The notes beneath the pieces were generated by a model that did no database searches, was not told where the DNA came from, and saw only the letters and a program-made list of their open reading frames with translations. 64,000 nt of DNA from Billgrantia zhangzhouensis (GTDB taxonomy: Bacteria > Pseudomonadota > Gammaproteobacteria > Pseudomonadales > Halomonadaceae). Shown in pieces: positions 1 through 8,401 of the stretch (the first letter of the stretch is position 1; every line of letters begins with the position of its first letter). The translations under genes and the position numbers were made by a program. Where the stretch lies: contig NZ_JABFTT010000015.1 in NCBI RefSeq assembly GCF_021404465.1, positions 50,144 through 114,143 of the forward strand, read 5' to 3'.

Positions 1-657
1 GAGCAGCGGATAGCGGAAAGCCAGCTCTTGTTCATCCAGGTAGCGCACCACCTGTAGCAGTTCTTCGCCTTGGTTGATCACTACCACGGTAATGCCTTCG
101 CGGGTATCGGCCTCGGCCAGCAGCGGCATCTCACGCAGGCATGGAGGGCACCAGGTGGCCCATAGGTTGACCACTACCAGGTCGCCGCGCAGTGCCTGCA
201 GCTCGACTGGCTCGCCCTCCAGGTTTTCCAGGGTGACGTCGGGCAGCTCGCGAATTGGCATGTCGTCACCCAGTGGGGCCAGGGTGACCAATACCAACCA
301 CAGCGCTGAGGCGCCAATGGTCAGGCCCATGGCGCCTATCATGGGCAGCAGCCGGTTGCGCAGTGCCCAGCCGGTCCAGATCAGCGCTGCGAGCAGCCCC
401 CACAGGCCGTGATAGCCGGGTTGCCATAGCTTGAAGATATCCAGCGGGGCGGCGGCATAGGCGTCGAAGTTCATGGCAACGTGGCCCAGGCGGGCACCGG
501 CCAACCAGGCCAGCAACAGGCCGTTGTACCAGCGTGCCCGTGCAGCCGGCGACAGCCCCAGCAGTAGCCAGGCCGCGAGCAACAGCAGCAGGGCGCAGCC
601 AATGGCGTACAGCCGCGGCACGGATATCAGCACGGGGCCCAGGGCAAAGGCGTCCAT
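1..657 (-). CDS. Membrane-anchored TlpA-like thioredoxin-fold protein (C-terminus beyond left edge)
   Basis: The minus strand reads 219 codons from an ATG at 657 and runs off the window, so the C-terminus is missing. The first ~128 residues hold about four hydrophobic segments (13-36, 45-62, 82-98, 105-128), resembling the Lgt-like membrane part seen in some TlpA relatives. A periplasmic thioredoxin domain follows, with the redox motif WCPPC at 169-173. Proteins of this class reduce or shuffle disulfides outside the cytoplasm, for example in cytochrome c maturation. No partner gene lies in the window, so the specific substrate is open. Confidence 0.8.
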   Translation of the reverse strand, partial: MDAFALGPVLISVPRLYAIGCALLLLLAAWLLLGLSPAARARWYNGLLLAWLAGARLGHVAMNFDAYAAAPLDIFKLWQPGYHGLWGLLAALIWTGWALRNRLLPMIGAMGLTIGASALWLVLVTLAPLGDDMPIRELPDVTLENLEGEPVELQALRGDLVVVNLWATWCPPCLREMPLLAEADTREGITVVVINQGEELLQVVRYLDEQELAFRYPLL

Positions 658-792
658 TGGCTCAGCTCCGAGAATGAGGGTCGGCGCAAACGGCAAGACC
701 GGGTAGAATCATTGAGTTGCATAACCTTACCGCGTCAGGCAGAGCAAGCCTACTGCTCACGACCTGCACTGTCACCCCGGCGGGAGCCCTCC

Positions 793-1035
793 ATGGCACA
801 CAAGTCGTTCGATCCCCTGCGCGCCCTGGCCATCGGCAGCCAGGCGCTGGGCTTCATCCTGATCATCACGCTGGAAACCGTGATGGGCGGTGAGGCCGCC
901 CGGCCCTGGCAGGGGGTGACGCTGGCCACCATGGTCGCGTTCGCCCTGGGCCTTGCCCTGGCCCGGCTCTATCGGCGCAACAGGGCGCGCAAGGAGATGG
1001 CTCGCCGTCTGGCGGATGACGATGACGAACCCTGA
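793..1035 (+). CDS. Small two-helix inner-membrane protein, unknown function
   Basis: An 80-residue protein with two hydrophobic stretches (about 13-30 and 41-59), a basic segment (RRNRARKEMARR) and an acidic DDDDEP tail. I do not recognise a family. The ATG at 793 is preferred over an upstream in-frame start because the upstream part is not hydrophobic and lacks a clear Shine-Dalgarno. Its stop lies just before, or overlaps the alternative start of, the PLD lipoprotein gene downstream, so the two are probably co-transcribed. Confidence 0.6.
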   Translation: MAHKSFDPLRALAIGSQALGFILIITLETVMGGEAARPWQGVTLATMVAFALGLALARLYRRNRARKEMARRLADDDDEP

Positions 1036-1045
1036 ACGAGGCGGC

Positions 1046-2602
1046 ATGCGACGAGCCCGAAGCTGGCGTCTGGTACTCTGCGGCCTGTTGGCTTTCGTGC
1101 TGCAGGGCTGTGCCGCTGCGCCAGTGCCACGTGAGCATGGCGTTCCGTTGACCCCAGCCGAAAGCGAGGCTACCTGGTTAGGCCAATGGGCGCGGCTGAG
1201 TGCCTCGGCTCACCCCGGCAAGAGCGGCTTCGCCCTGCTGTCGAGCGGCCAGGATGCCTTCAGCCTGCGGGTCCTGCTCAGCGAACAGGCCGACCGGCGG
1301 CTCGATATCCAGACCTACCTGATGGGCGATGGGCAGACGACCCGAATGTTGCTGCGTCGTCTGCTGAGTGCCGCCGAGCGGGGTGTCGAAGTGCGCCTGC
1401 TGATCGACGACATGGGCGCGGTGGGCCAGGGACGTGAGCTGGCGGCGCTCGACAGCCATCCCCACATTCAGGTGCGGGTCTACAACCCTCTGGGCGTAGG
1501 TCGCGGGACGCTGATAGGTCGCGTGCTGGCCTCCGCCCCGCAGGCTGCCCGCCAGCAGCGCCGCATGCACAACAAGCTGTGGATTGCCGACGACTCCCTG
1601 GCCATTGTCGGCGGACGCAATCTGGGCGACGAATACTATAGCGCCAGTGAACCGCGCAACTTCACCGATCTCGATCTGCTGGCTCTCGGACCGGTGGTGG
1701 AGCCGTTGTCACACAGCTTTCACCTCTACTGGAACCACGGCCTGGCCCAGCCCGTCGGACGCTACCACCGTGTTGGCGGGGATGCCTGGCGGGAGCTGCA
1801 AGCCTCGCTCGCCGAGTGGTTCGTGACTCATGCCGACTCGCCCTATTTCGCCGATCTGCGCCAGCGCTATGCCGACGTCGAGCAGGGGGCGCTGGTGGGC
1901 AGGCTGCACTGGGGAGAGGGGATTGCCTTGTGGGATGCGCCGGGCAAGCCGGCCTGGCGCGGCAGACCGGCTCTTGAGCGCACCATGGCCGGCGAACTGC
2001 TCAAGCAGGCCGGCGAGCCGAGCGAACGGTTAACGGTCGTGTCCGCCTACTTCGTGCCGGGCGAGGCCGGTACGCAGCTGCTGCAACGGCTGGCCGAGGC
2101 CGGCGTCGAGGTCGAGGTGTTCACCAATTCGCTGGAGGCGACCGACGTGCCGGTCGTGCATGGCGCCTACCAGCCGCGGCGCCACGCACTGCTTGACAGT
2201 GGCGTTGCCCTGTATGAGATGCGTACCGAGAGAGAGCCTGACGACGACGTCGGCTTCGGCGTGGGCTCTTCGGCCTCCGCCTTGCACATCAAGGCGCTCG
2301 GCATCGATCGTGACCGCATCTTCGTCGGCTCGGCCAACGCCGACCCGCGCTCCGTGTGGTGGAATACGGAAGTCGGGGTGCTGGTCACTAGTCCGGGGCT
2401 GGCGGCCGAGCTGCAGGCCCTGGCAGAAATCGGCAAGTCGCCAGCGCTGAGTTACCGGGTCGAGCAGGATGAGCACGGACGCCTCAACTGGCTGACGGCA
2501 CACCAGGGGGAAGCGGTCTCGTTCGAGCGCGAGCCCGGCGGTTTCTGGCGTCACCTGGGGGCCATGCTGGGCAGGATCGCCTGGTTGGAGCCGCTGTTGT
2601 AG
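1046..2602 (+). CDS. Phospholipase D family lipoprotein (cardiolipin synthase C-like)
   Basis: A 518-residue protein with a type II signal peptide ending in a lipobox (LQGC at about residues 20-23), so it is probably a periplasm-facing lipoprotein. It carries two HKD catalytic motifs: HNKLWIADD with His at about 175, and HIKALGIDRD with His at about 414, each followed by the typical GGRN or GSANAD segment. The length and two-HKD layout match the ClsC/YmdC-like PLD group, which makes cardiolipin by phosphatidyl transfer. The ATG at 1046 has GAGG about 8 nt upstream; an ATG at 1022 overlapping the preceding stop is possible. A second PLD enzyme of a different type is at 34857-35963. Confidence 0.85.
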   Translation: MRRARSWRLVLCGLLAFVLQGCAAAPVPREHGVPLTPAESEATWLGQWARLSASAHPGKSGFALLSSGQDAFSLRVLLSEQADRRLDIQTYLMGDGQTTRMLLRRLLSAAERGVEVRLLIDDMGAVGQGRELAALDSHPHIQVRVYNPLGVGRGTLIGRVLASAPQAARQQRRMHNKLWIADDSLAIVGGRNLGDEYYSASEPRNFTDLDLLALGPVVEPLSHSFHLYWNHGLAQPVGRYHRVGGDAWRELQASLAEWFVTHADSPYFADLRQRYADVEQGALVGRLHWGEGIALWDAPGKPAWRGRPALERTMAGELLKQAGEPSERLTVVSAYFVPGEAGTQLLQRLAEAGVEVEVFTNSLEATDVPVVHGAYQPRRHALLDSGVALYEMRTEREPDDDVGFGVGSSASALHIKALGIDRDRIFVGSANADPRSVWWNTEVGVLVTSPGLAAELQALAEIGKSPALSYRVEQDEHGRLNWLTAHQGEAVSFEREPGGFWRHLGAMLGRIAWLEPLL

Positions 2603-2633
2603 AAGCGTATGGCTCGGCGCACCACCGCCATGC

Positions 2634-3965
2634 TCAGGCGTGGGCGCCGGCGATGCCCACTCGATTGCGCCCTGCTCGCTTGGCCCGGTAGAGCGCATTG
2701 TCGGCGCGGGCCAGCATCGCTTCCGGCCCGTCGCCGCGGCGGTATTCCGCAATGCCCAGGCTGATGGTCACGTTCAGTCCGTGTAGGCGGGTTTCCGCCA
2801 CCTGCTGACGCAGCCGCTCAGCAAAGATCGACGCACCCTGGATGGTCGTATCCTGCAGCAGGATGGCAAACTCCTCGCCGCCCCAACGCGCCAGCATGTC
2901 GGTGCTGCGCAGGGCCTGGCTCACCAGCGTGGCAAGGCGCTTGAGTATGCTATCACCCGTGTCGTGTCCATGCTGGTCGTTGATCGACTTGAACAGGTCG
3001 ATATCGAATAGCAACAGGGAGAAGGTATTGTCACTGCGCTCGGCTTGACGGATCGCTTTGCGCATGGTGGTGTCAAAGGCGCGGCGGTTGTGGGCGCCGG
3101 TCAGGTGGTCGCGGGTGGCCTGCTGTTCCAGCTCCTCCTCGAGGCGCTTGCGTTCGGCGATGTTGTGAAATACGCCAATATAGTGGCGTACCTTTCCCGT
3201 CTCGTCGGACACGGCCGTGATCGATTGCCACAGCGGATAGATTTCGCCATATTTGTTGCGGTTCCAGATTTCGCCCTGCCAATGGCCGGTCTCGAGTACG
3301 TCCCGCCATAGCTGGGTGTAGAAGGCCTGATCATGCCGGCCAGACTTGAATAGGCGGGGCGTGTGGCCAATGACCTCTTCCGGAAGGTAGCCAGTGATGT
3401 CGGTAAAGGCCTGGTTGACCCGCTCGATACGCATCTCCGAGTCGGTGATCAGGGGCGCCTGGCCGGTCTGGAACACGCTGGCGAGCAGTCGTAGTTCTTC
3501 CTCCTGGCGCTTGCGTTCGGTGATGTCTTCCTTCACCGCCACGAAGCGCACGACCTCGCCCGTATCGTCGCGCACCGGCGTGATGATCTCGGCTTCCCAG
3601 TAGAACTCACCGTTCTTCTTGCGGTTCTGCAGCTCGCCGCGCCACACTTGGCCGCTGCGTAGCGTCTGCCACAGGTCGCGATAGACCGCCTCGGGCGTGG
3701 TACCCGACTGGATCATCGCCGGCGTCTTGCCGATCAGTTCCTCGCGCGAATAACCGGTCACCTCCAGGAAGCGCTGGTTGACGTACTCGATGCGCCCTTC
3801 GGTATCGGTAATCGCGGTCGCCGCCGGGCTCTGCTCCACGGCGATGTGGAGTTGATAGAATTTGGCGCGCAGCGTGTCGAGGTCGAGGTTGGAGCAATGG
3901 GGGCCGGACATGGCGCGCTCGCTGCCGTCAGCGCCATACACTGATGCCTGCTCGTCGGTCTTCAC
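2634..3965 (-). CDS. PAS-PAS-GGDEF diguanylate cyclase
   Basis: About 443 residues with two PAS/PAC modules (first about 35-160, second about 165-285) and a C-terminal GGDEF domain with active-site motif GGEEF, so it should convert two GTP to cyclic di-GMP. An RSTD tetrapeptide lies exactly five residues before GGEEF, the position of the inhibitory I-site (RxxD), which predicts product feedback. There is no membrane segment, so it is a cytosolic sensor. I chose the GTG at 3965 because a GGAGG sits 6 nt upstream; an ATG at 3911 is the alternative but has a poor ribosome site. The ligand of the PAS domains is unknown. Confidence 0.9.
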   Translation of the reverse strand: MKTDEQASVYGADGSERAMSGPHCSNLDLDTLRAKFYQLHIAVEQSPAATAITDTEGRIEYVNQRFLEVTGYSREELIGKTPAMIQSGTTPEAVYRDLWQTLRSGQVWRGELQNRKKNGEFYWEAEIITPVRDDTGEVVRFVAVKEDITERKRQEEELRLLASVFQTGQAPLITDSEMRIERVNQAFTDITGYLPEEVIGHTPRLFKSGRHDQAFYTQLWRDVLETGHWQGEIWNRNKYGEIYPLWQSITAVSDETGKVRHYIGVFHNIAERKRLEEELEQQATRDHLTGAHNRRAFDTTMRKAIRQAERSDNTFSLLLFDIDLFKSINDQHGHDTGDSILKRLATLVSQALRSTDMLARWGGEEFAILLQDTTIQGASIFAERLRQQVAETRLHGLNVTISLGIAEYRRGDGPEAMLARADNALYRAKRAGRNRVGIAGAHA

Positions 3966-4168
3966 GAGCACCCTCCGTACGAGTGGGACTTGTTCTAGAG
4001 CAAGTCTCTTATGGGATATGCTTGAGTTGCGGGGCCAGAGTGGCGCTTGCCGGCCCGACCGCGCAGCATAGCGTCTTTGCATGGCGCGTTCACGCCAAAA
4101 TTGTCGCCGTGGCTTTGGGTGTAGCACCGTGGCTCGGAGACTCGAGCGGGCGGGGCTGAACCGTCTGG

Positions 4169-4453
4169 CCGCTTTCCCGTGTCCTGACCGACAACGGCGC
4201 CTGCTACCGATCCAAGCCATTCCATTGCTTGTGCTGGCGCCTGGGGCTAAAGCACAAGCGCCCCCGGCCCTACACCCCACGCACCAATGGCAAGGCAGAG
4301 CGGTTCATCCAGATCGCCCCGCGGGAGTGGGGCTATGCGCGCGCCTACGAGAGTTCAGAGCAGCGAGGCCAGCATTTGCCGATCTGGCTGCATCAGCACA
4401 ACTGCATCGCCCGCACGCCAGCTTGGATTACCACCCTCCGTTCAGCCGGCTAG
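4169..4453 (+). pseudogene. Truncated IS481-family transposase (C-terminal remnant)
   Basis: The frame starting near 4169 reads RVLTDNGACYRSKPF, then RPYTPRTNGKAERFIQ, a Tyr/Glu-rich stretch and a stop at 4453. TDNG..YRS and TNGKAERFIQ are hallmark strings of the integrase-core (DDE) domain of IS481-family transposases. No start codon or N-terminal half precedes it, so it is a dead fragment of about 95 codons. It marks the left side of the accessory block. Confidence 0.85.
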
Positions 4454-4731
4454 ACCTTTTCCGTGAACACCCTAGTGGATATACACACCTAGCCGAGGCG
4501 GTAGCCACAACCGCTGTTACCCCGCTTGGCGCTCGCCTCTTGAGCCTCAGTATTGATCAGAAAATATGATTATTTAATCTGATAAATCGTTTTGTATTTT
4601 ATCAATTGCTATCCTAGCATCTGACCCAGGTCAATATTTAATCAATTTCTTCTTCTGGAATCTGACTTAGATCAATAAATGGCAGCCTCCAGGCCGGCTG
4701 TATAAGAACAAGCGACGATGTGGAGACGCCA
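4454..4731. other. AT-rich promoter-like segment between IS remnant and GST gene
   Basis: About 280 bases with no gene. From about 4560 to 4680 the sequence is much richer in A and T than its surroundings and holds the repeated FNR/ANR-like boxes listed separately. It is the only obvious place for a promoter driving the downstream GST-TRAP cluster. Confidence 0.5.
4619..4680. promoter_or_regulatory. Two direct-repeat FNR/ANR-like operator boxes
   Basis: Two copies of ATCTGACyyAGrTCAATA start at 4619 and 4660, 41 bp apart, close to four helical turns. Read on the minus strand they are TTGACCTGGGTCAG and TTGATCTAAGTCAG, i.e. TTGAY-N4-GTCAG, one mismatch from the TTGAT-N4-GTCAA consensus known for ANR/DNR (FNR-family) regulators. 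Regulator identity is inference; any factor binding a TGAC...TCA palindrome would fit. Confidence 0.45.
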
Positions 4732-5346
4732 GTGAAACTCTATCTTTCGATCAATTCCCCCTATGCGCGCAAAGTGCGCGTCGCCATCTACGAGCTTGGC
4801 ATCGGCCAGCGCATCGAGATGGTGGAAACCGATCCGCGAGACCCCTCCACGGGGTTCTGGGACATCAATCCCCTGGGCAAGATCCCGGCTCTGTCGCTTG
4901 CCGATGGCGGCACGATCCACGACTCCCCCGTCATCGGCGAGTACATTAACGAATGGGCGGATGGCGACCTGTTGCCGAAGGATGCCGCGCGGCGTTGGCG
5001 AGCCCGGACACTGGTGGCCCTGGGCGACGGTATCCTGGACGCCGGTATGGCGGTGCGCCTGGAAGGCATGCGTCCGGAGCACGAGCAATCCGCCGCCTGG
5101 GTGGAGAAGCAGTTGGCGACCGCGCAGCGTGGTGTGGATGCCCTGGAGCGCTTGTTACCGGAGTACGAGGATCGGGTCGATCTAGGGTCCATCTGCGTGG
5201 CGTGCACCTTGGCCTGGCTCATGTTCCGTCATGAGTCGCAGCAGTGGCTGAGTGGACGCGAGCGCTTGGCGGCCTGGTTCGAGGATTTCGATTGCCGCGA
5301 ATCCATGCGATCCACACGTCCCGGACTTTCTCTCAAGACCTCTTGA
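4732..5346 (+). CDS. Glutathione S-transferase family protein
   Basis: A 204-residue protein beginning MKLYLSINSPYARKVR, the usual GST N-terminal thioredoxin-like beta-alpha start, with LGKIPAL at about 49-55 (cis-Pro glutathione-binding loop) and an all-helical C-terminal half. The start is a GTG at 4732 with GGAG six bases upstream; another GTG at 4720 is in frame. It precedes the TRAP transporter and catabolic genes in the same direction, which suggests a glutathione-dependent step (isomerisation, ring opening or detoxification) in that pathway. The substrate cannot be read from the sequence. Confidence 0.85.
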   Translation: MKLYLSINSPYARKVRVAIYELGIGQRIEMVETDPRDPSTGFWDINPLGKIPALSLADGGTIHDSPVIGEYINEWADGDLLPKDAARRWRARTLVALGDGILDAGMAVRLEGMRPEHEQSAAWVEKQLATAQRGVDALERLLPEYEDRVDLGSICVACTLAWLMFRHESQQWLSGRERLAAWFEDFDCRESMRSTRPGLSLKTS

Positions 5347-5420
5347 GCACGCGCAGCCATGCCTTTCGGCGGCTGCGTCCTTGGCAGATATAACAATATT
5401 TTCTAATGGAGTGCCTAGCA

Positions 5421-6437
5421 ATGAAAATGAAGCACCTTGCCTCGCCCGCCTGCGTCGGGTTGTTCGCCATCGCCAACGCGGCTGTGGTCCAGGCCCAAAG
5501 TTTCTCTTTCGTCCATGGCAGCCCCGAGGGGCACATGCTGTCCCGACAGGGGGCCGAGCCTTGGATGGAGTGTGTCAGGGAAGCCTCGGAAGGCGATGTG
5601 GACTTCAGCTATTACCCCAGCGGCCAGCTGTCCAGCACGCCGGAGTTGTTCCGGGCGCTGCAGAGCCGGGTTGCCGATGTGACCATCATCCCCATCGGTT
5701 ATGTCAGCGATGAACTGCCGCTCAATGGCGTCTCTATGCTGCCGGGGCTCGGCAGCTCGTCCAAGGAGATCGTCGCCGCATACTCGGAAGCCGTGCGCGA
5801 CGGCGTATTGGCCGACGAGTTTACCGCTCAGGACATCATGCCGCTGTTCGTCTCCGTCTATCCCCCGTACCAGATGGTCTCCATGAGGGACAAGATAGAG
5901 AGCGCCGACGACTTCCGTGGCAAGGTGGTGAGATCGGCGGGCGGTGCGATGAACCTGGCCATCTCGGAGCTTGGCGCCTCGCCCGCTGAAATCCCCATCG
6001 GCGACACCTATGTGGCGCTGGAGCGTGGAACCGCCGATGGCACCATCTCCGGGTTCGCCAGCATCAAGCCCTTCAGCCTCGATGAGATCATGTCCAGCAT
6101 GAGCCGTAATGGCGAATTCGGCACGTTCTCCAATGTCTTCGCCATGCGCCTGGACGATTTCGACGCCTTGTCCGATGAGTTGCAGCAGGTCTTCCTGGAC
6201 TGCGGTGAGCGGGTTCAGGAGGACATGGCGAATTATCTGGACGATGAAGTGGAACAGCTGGCGCAGGAGTTCTCCGAAGCTGGTATCGAAATCTATGAGT
6301 TCTCTCCGGAAGCCCTGGCGGAGATCAACGAGCGCCTGGAAGCCGCGAACGAGGTATGGGTGCAACGCCTGGAACGGCGCGGTCTGCCCGCTCAACGGGT
6401 GTTCGATGAGTATGCGGTGGCCTTGGCCGATCAATAG
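5421..6437 (+). CDS. TRAP transporter solute-binding protein, DctP family
   Basis: A 338-residue protein with a Sec signal peptide (cleavage near VVQAQS at about residue 24) and the DctP fold: a SPEGHML segment, FRALQSRVADV, DDFRGKVVRSAGG, and TADGTISGF. This periplasmic protein would capture an organic acid, usually via a conserved Arg-carboxylate bridge, and deliver it to the membrane subunits encoded next. Start at ATG 5421, with GGAG 8 nt upstream. The gap to the GST gene is 74 bp. The closest functional context is an uncharacterised carboxylate taken up together with the enzymes that follow. Confidence 0.92.
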   Translation: MKMKHLASPACVGLFAIANAAVVQAQSFSFVHGSPEGHMLSRQGAEPWMECVREASEGDVDFSYYPSGQLSSTPELFRALQSRVADVTIIPIGYVSDELPLNGVSMLPGLGSSSKEIVAAYSEAVRDGVLADEFTAQDIMPLFVSVYPPYQMVSMRDKIESADDFRGKVVRSAGGAMNLAISELGASPAEIPIGDTYVALERGTADGTISGFASIKPFSLDEIMSSMSRNGEFGTFSNVFAMRLDDFDALSDELQQVFLDCGERVQEDMANYLDDEVEQLAQEFSEAGIEIYEFSPEALAEINERLEAANEVWVQRLERRGLPAQRVFDEYAVALADQ

Positions 6438-6466
6438 CGCTTCGGGAACGGGGAGAGGTGAGAGGC

Positions 6467-6982
6467 ATGCTGTCTACCGTACATAAAAGAGTGGAGGCTG
6501 TGCTGGCCTGGACGGAAAACGTGGCGGCCATCGTGGCCGGGTGTGCGGCATTGACCACCATGTTGCTGGTGACCTTCGATGCCATCCTGCGCCACCTGTT
6601 CGCCTGGCCTCTCACCTTCCAGTTGCACTTGACCCAGTACTATCTGCTCGTCGCATTGACCATGCTCGGGCTTTCCTGGGGCTACCGGACGGGTGGGGCG
6701 ATACAGATCCGGCTGCTGATAAACAAGTTGCCGCAAACGTACGTGACACCCTTGGTTCGCATCGGACTGCTGGCGTCCTCCCTATACATGGCGGCACTTG
6801 CCTGGCATGCGGCCCTAGTGTTCCACCGCGCCTGGGTCAGGGATCAGGTCATCATGGGGGTCATCGACTGGCCGGTGGCCTGGTCGTGGATCTGGGTGCC
6901 TATCGGATGCGGTCTATTGGCCTTGCGCCTGCTGCTGGATGCGACGGCGCCACGTCTGCGCGCCATCGGTGCCTCTCACTGA
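6467..6982 (+). CDS. TRAP transporter small permease, DctQ family
   Basis: 171 residues with four hydrophobic helices (roughly 25-45, 58-78, 100-120, 138-158), the size and topology of DctQ/YiaM small subunits, and the family signature region FDAILRHLF in helix 1-2. The ATG at 6467 lies 9 nt after GGGAGAGG; a GTG at 6458 is an alternative. It sits between the binding protein and the large permease, so it completes a standard three-gene Na+-coupled TRAP system. Confidence 0.9.
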   Translation: MLSTVHKRVEAVLAWTENVAAIVAGCAALTTMLLVTFDAILRHLFAWPLTFQLHLTQYYLLVALTMLGLSWGYRTGGAIQIRLLINKLPQTYVTPLVRIGLLASSLYMAALAWHAALVFHRAWVRDQVIMGVIDWPVAWSWIWVPIGCGLLALRLLLDATAPRLRAIGASH

Positions 6983-7063
6983 GCGTTCCCGAAACTTCCT
7001 TCCGGGTTTCTCGTAAGCCCCTGCGCAAGCATTTCGCAAAGGCTTTCCAAAGGGTAGAACTGA

Positions 7064-8365
7064 ATGGATATTTTCGTTGGAATCGGATTGCTATTGCTGC
7101 TGATCGTGGTGGGGATACCGGTGGGGTTCGCCCTGGGGCTGGCCGGTGCCATCAGCCTGATCATGATCACGAATCCCAATACGCTCGCCGGCTTGCTGGG
7201 GCAGGTGGTGCACCATACGGCATCGAACTATGTGCTGCTCACCATCCCCATGTTCGTGTTGATGGCCGAGTTTCTTGGCGCCAGCGGTATCGCCAAGGAT
7301 CTGATGATTTCGTGTAACCGTCTGCTCAGAAAGGTGAAGGGCGGCCTAGCGATGGCCTGTGTGCTTGCGGGCTCCATCCTGGCCGCCGCGTCAGGCAGCA
7401 GCACGGCCTCGGTGGCGTCCATTTCCAGTGCGGCCTTCCCCACAATGAAGGCACTGGGATACGACGAGGGGTTCTCCATCGGCACCATGGCGATCGCCGG
7501 TACGCTGGCGATCATGATACCGCCTTCCATTGCCTTCATCGTGTACGGGATCATTACCGAAGAATCCATCGGACGCCTGTTCATGGCCGGGCTGGTGCCC
7601 GGCATCCTGACGGCGCTCGGTTATATCGTCACCATCGCCATTGCGGTGCGCCTCTGGCCACACCTGGCGCCAGATCCCAAGACGCTGGAGGCTCGCGATC
7701 AAAGCGCTGGGGCTGAGCTGCGCCAGTCCGGTCGCGTATGGCCCGTGGTCATCCTGGTGGTGATCGTGCTGGGAGCCCTCTATTCCGGTATCGCGACGCC
7801 GACCGAAGTCGGTGCGCTCGGCGCCTTTGGAGCCCTGGCGATCAGCATGATGCTTCGGCGCATGACGTGGGGGGCTTTTACGGCGGCGGTGGGCAAGACG
7901 CTGCGCACGACCTCGATGATCGTCACGATCATCTTCGGCGCATTGCTGTTCGGCTATTTCATGGCCTACACCCATGTCACCACCGCGATGATCGAATGGA
8001 TCTCCATGGCTGGCCTGTCGCCCTACGTGGTGCTGTTGCTGGTGGTGGCGCTGTATCTGGTGCTTGGCATGTTCATGGACCAGTTCGCGATCATCGTGCT
8101 GACCGTGCCCATCACGTATGCCGTCATGACAGGGCTTGGATTCGATGGGATATGGCTTGGCATCGTGATCGTGAAGACGGCGGAAATCGGTCTGGTATCT
8201 CCACCCCTGGGGCTCAATATCTATATCGCTTCCGGCTCCACAGGAGTCAGCACCAAGAAGGGCTTCGCCGGCGTTTCGCCCTTCCTCGTGGTCGACCTTC
8301 TGGTACTGGCGCTGATCATTTCCTTCCCGGCCATGACTCTGTTCCTGCCCAACCTTCTGGGGTAA
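7064..8365 (+). CDS. TRAP transporter large permease, DctM family
   Basis: 433 residues, almost wholly hydrophobic with about 12 helices. Typical DctM strings are present: IPMFVLMAEFLGASGIAKDL, LAGSILAAASGSSTASVA, the LAIMIPPSIAFIVYGIITEESIG re-entrant loop region (quoted only in part here), and EIGLVSPPLGLNIY near the C-terminus. It forms the translocation path with DctQ and is expected to co-transport sodium. The gap to DctQ is 81 bp. All three TRAP genes look intact. Confidence 0.93.
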   Translation: MDIFVGIGLLLLLIVVGIPVGFALGLAGAISLIMITNPNTLAGLLGQVVHHTASNYVLLTIPMFVLMAEFLGASGIAKDLMISCNRLLRKVKGGLAMACVLAGSILAAASGSSTASVASISSAAFPTMKALGYDEGFSIGTMAIAGTLAIMIPPSIAFIVYGIITEESIGRLFMAGLVPGILTALGYIVTIAIAVRLWPHLAPDPKTLEARDQSAGAELRQSGRVWPVVILVVIVLGALYSGIATPTEVGALGAFGALAISMMLRRMTWGAFTAAVGKTLRTTSMIVTIIFGALLFGYFMAYTHVTTAMIEWISMAGLSPYVVLLLVVALYLVLGMFMDQFAIIVLTVPITYAVMTGLGFDGIWLGIVIVKTAEIGLVSPPLGLNIYIASGSTGVSTKKGFAGVSPFLVVDLLVLALIISFPAMTLFLPNLLG

Positions 8366-8401
8366 CGGGCTATCGGTGCGAAGGCTTGCAAAAGGTGAAA
8401 G

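Noticed and set aside
5415..6434. 339-codon minus-strand frame opposite the TRAP binding protein
   Set aside because: Exact antisense mirror of a gene with a clear signal peptide and family motifs.
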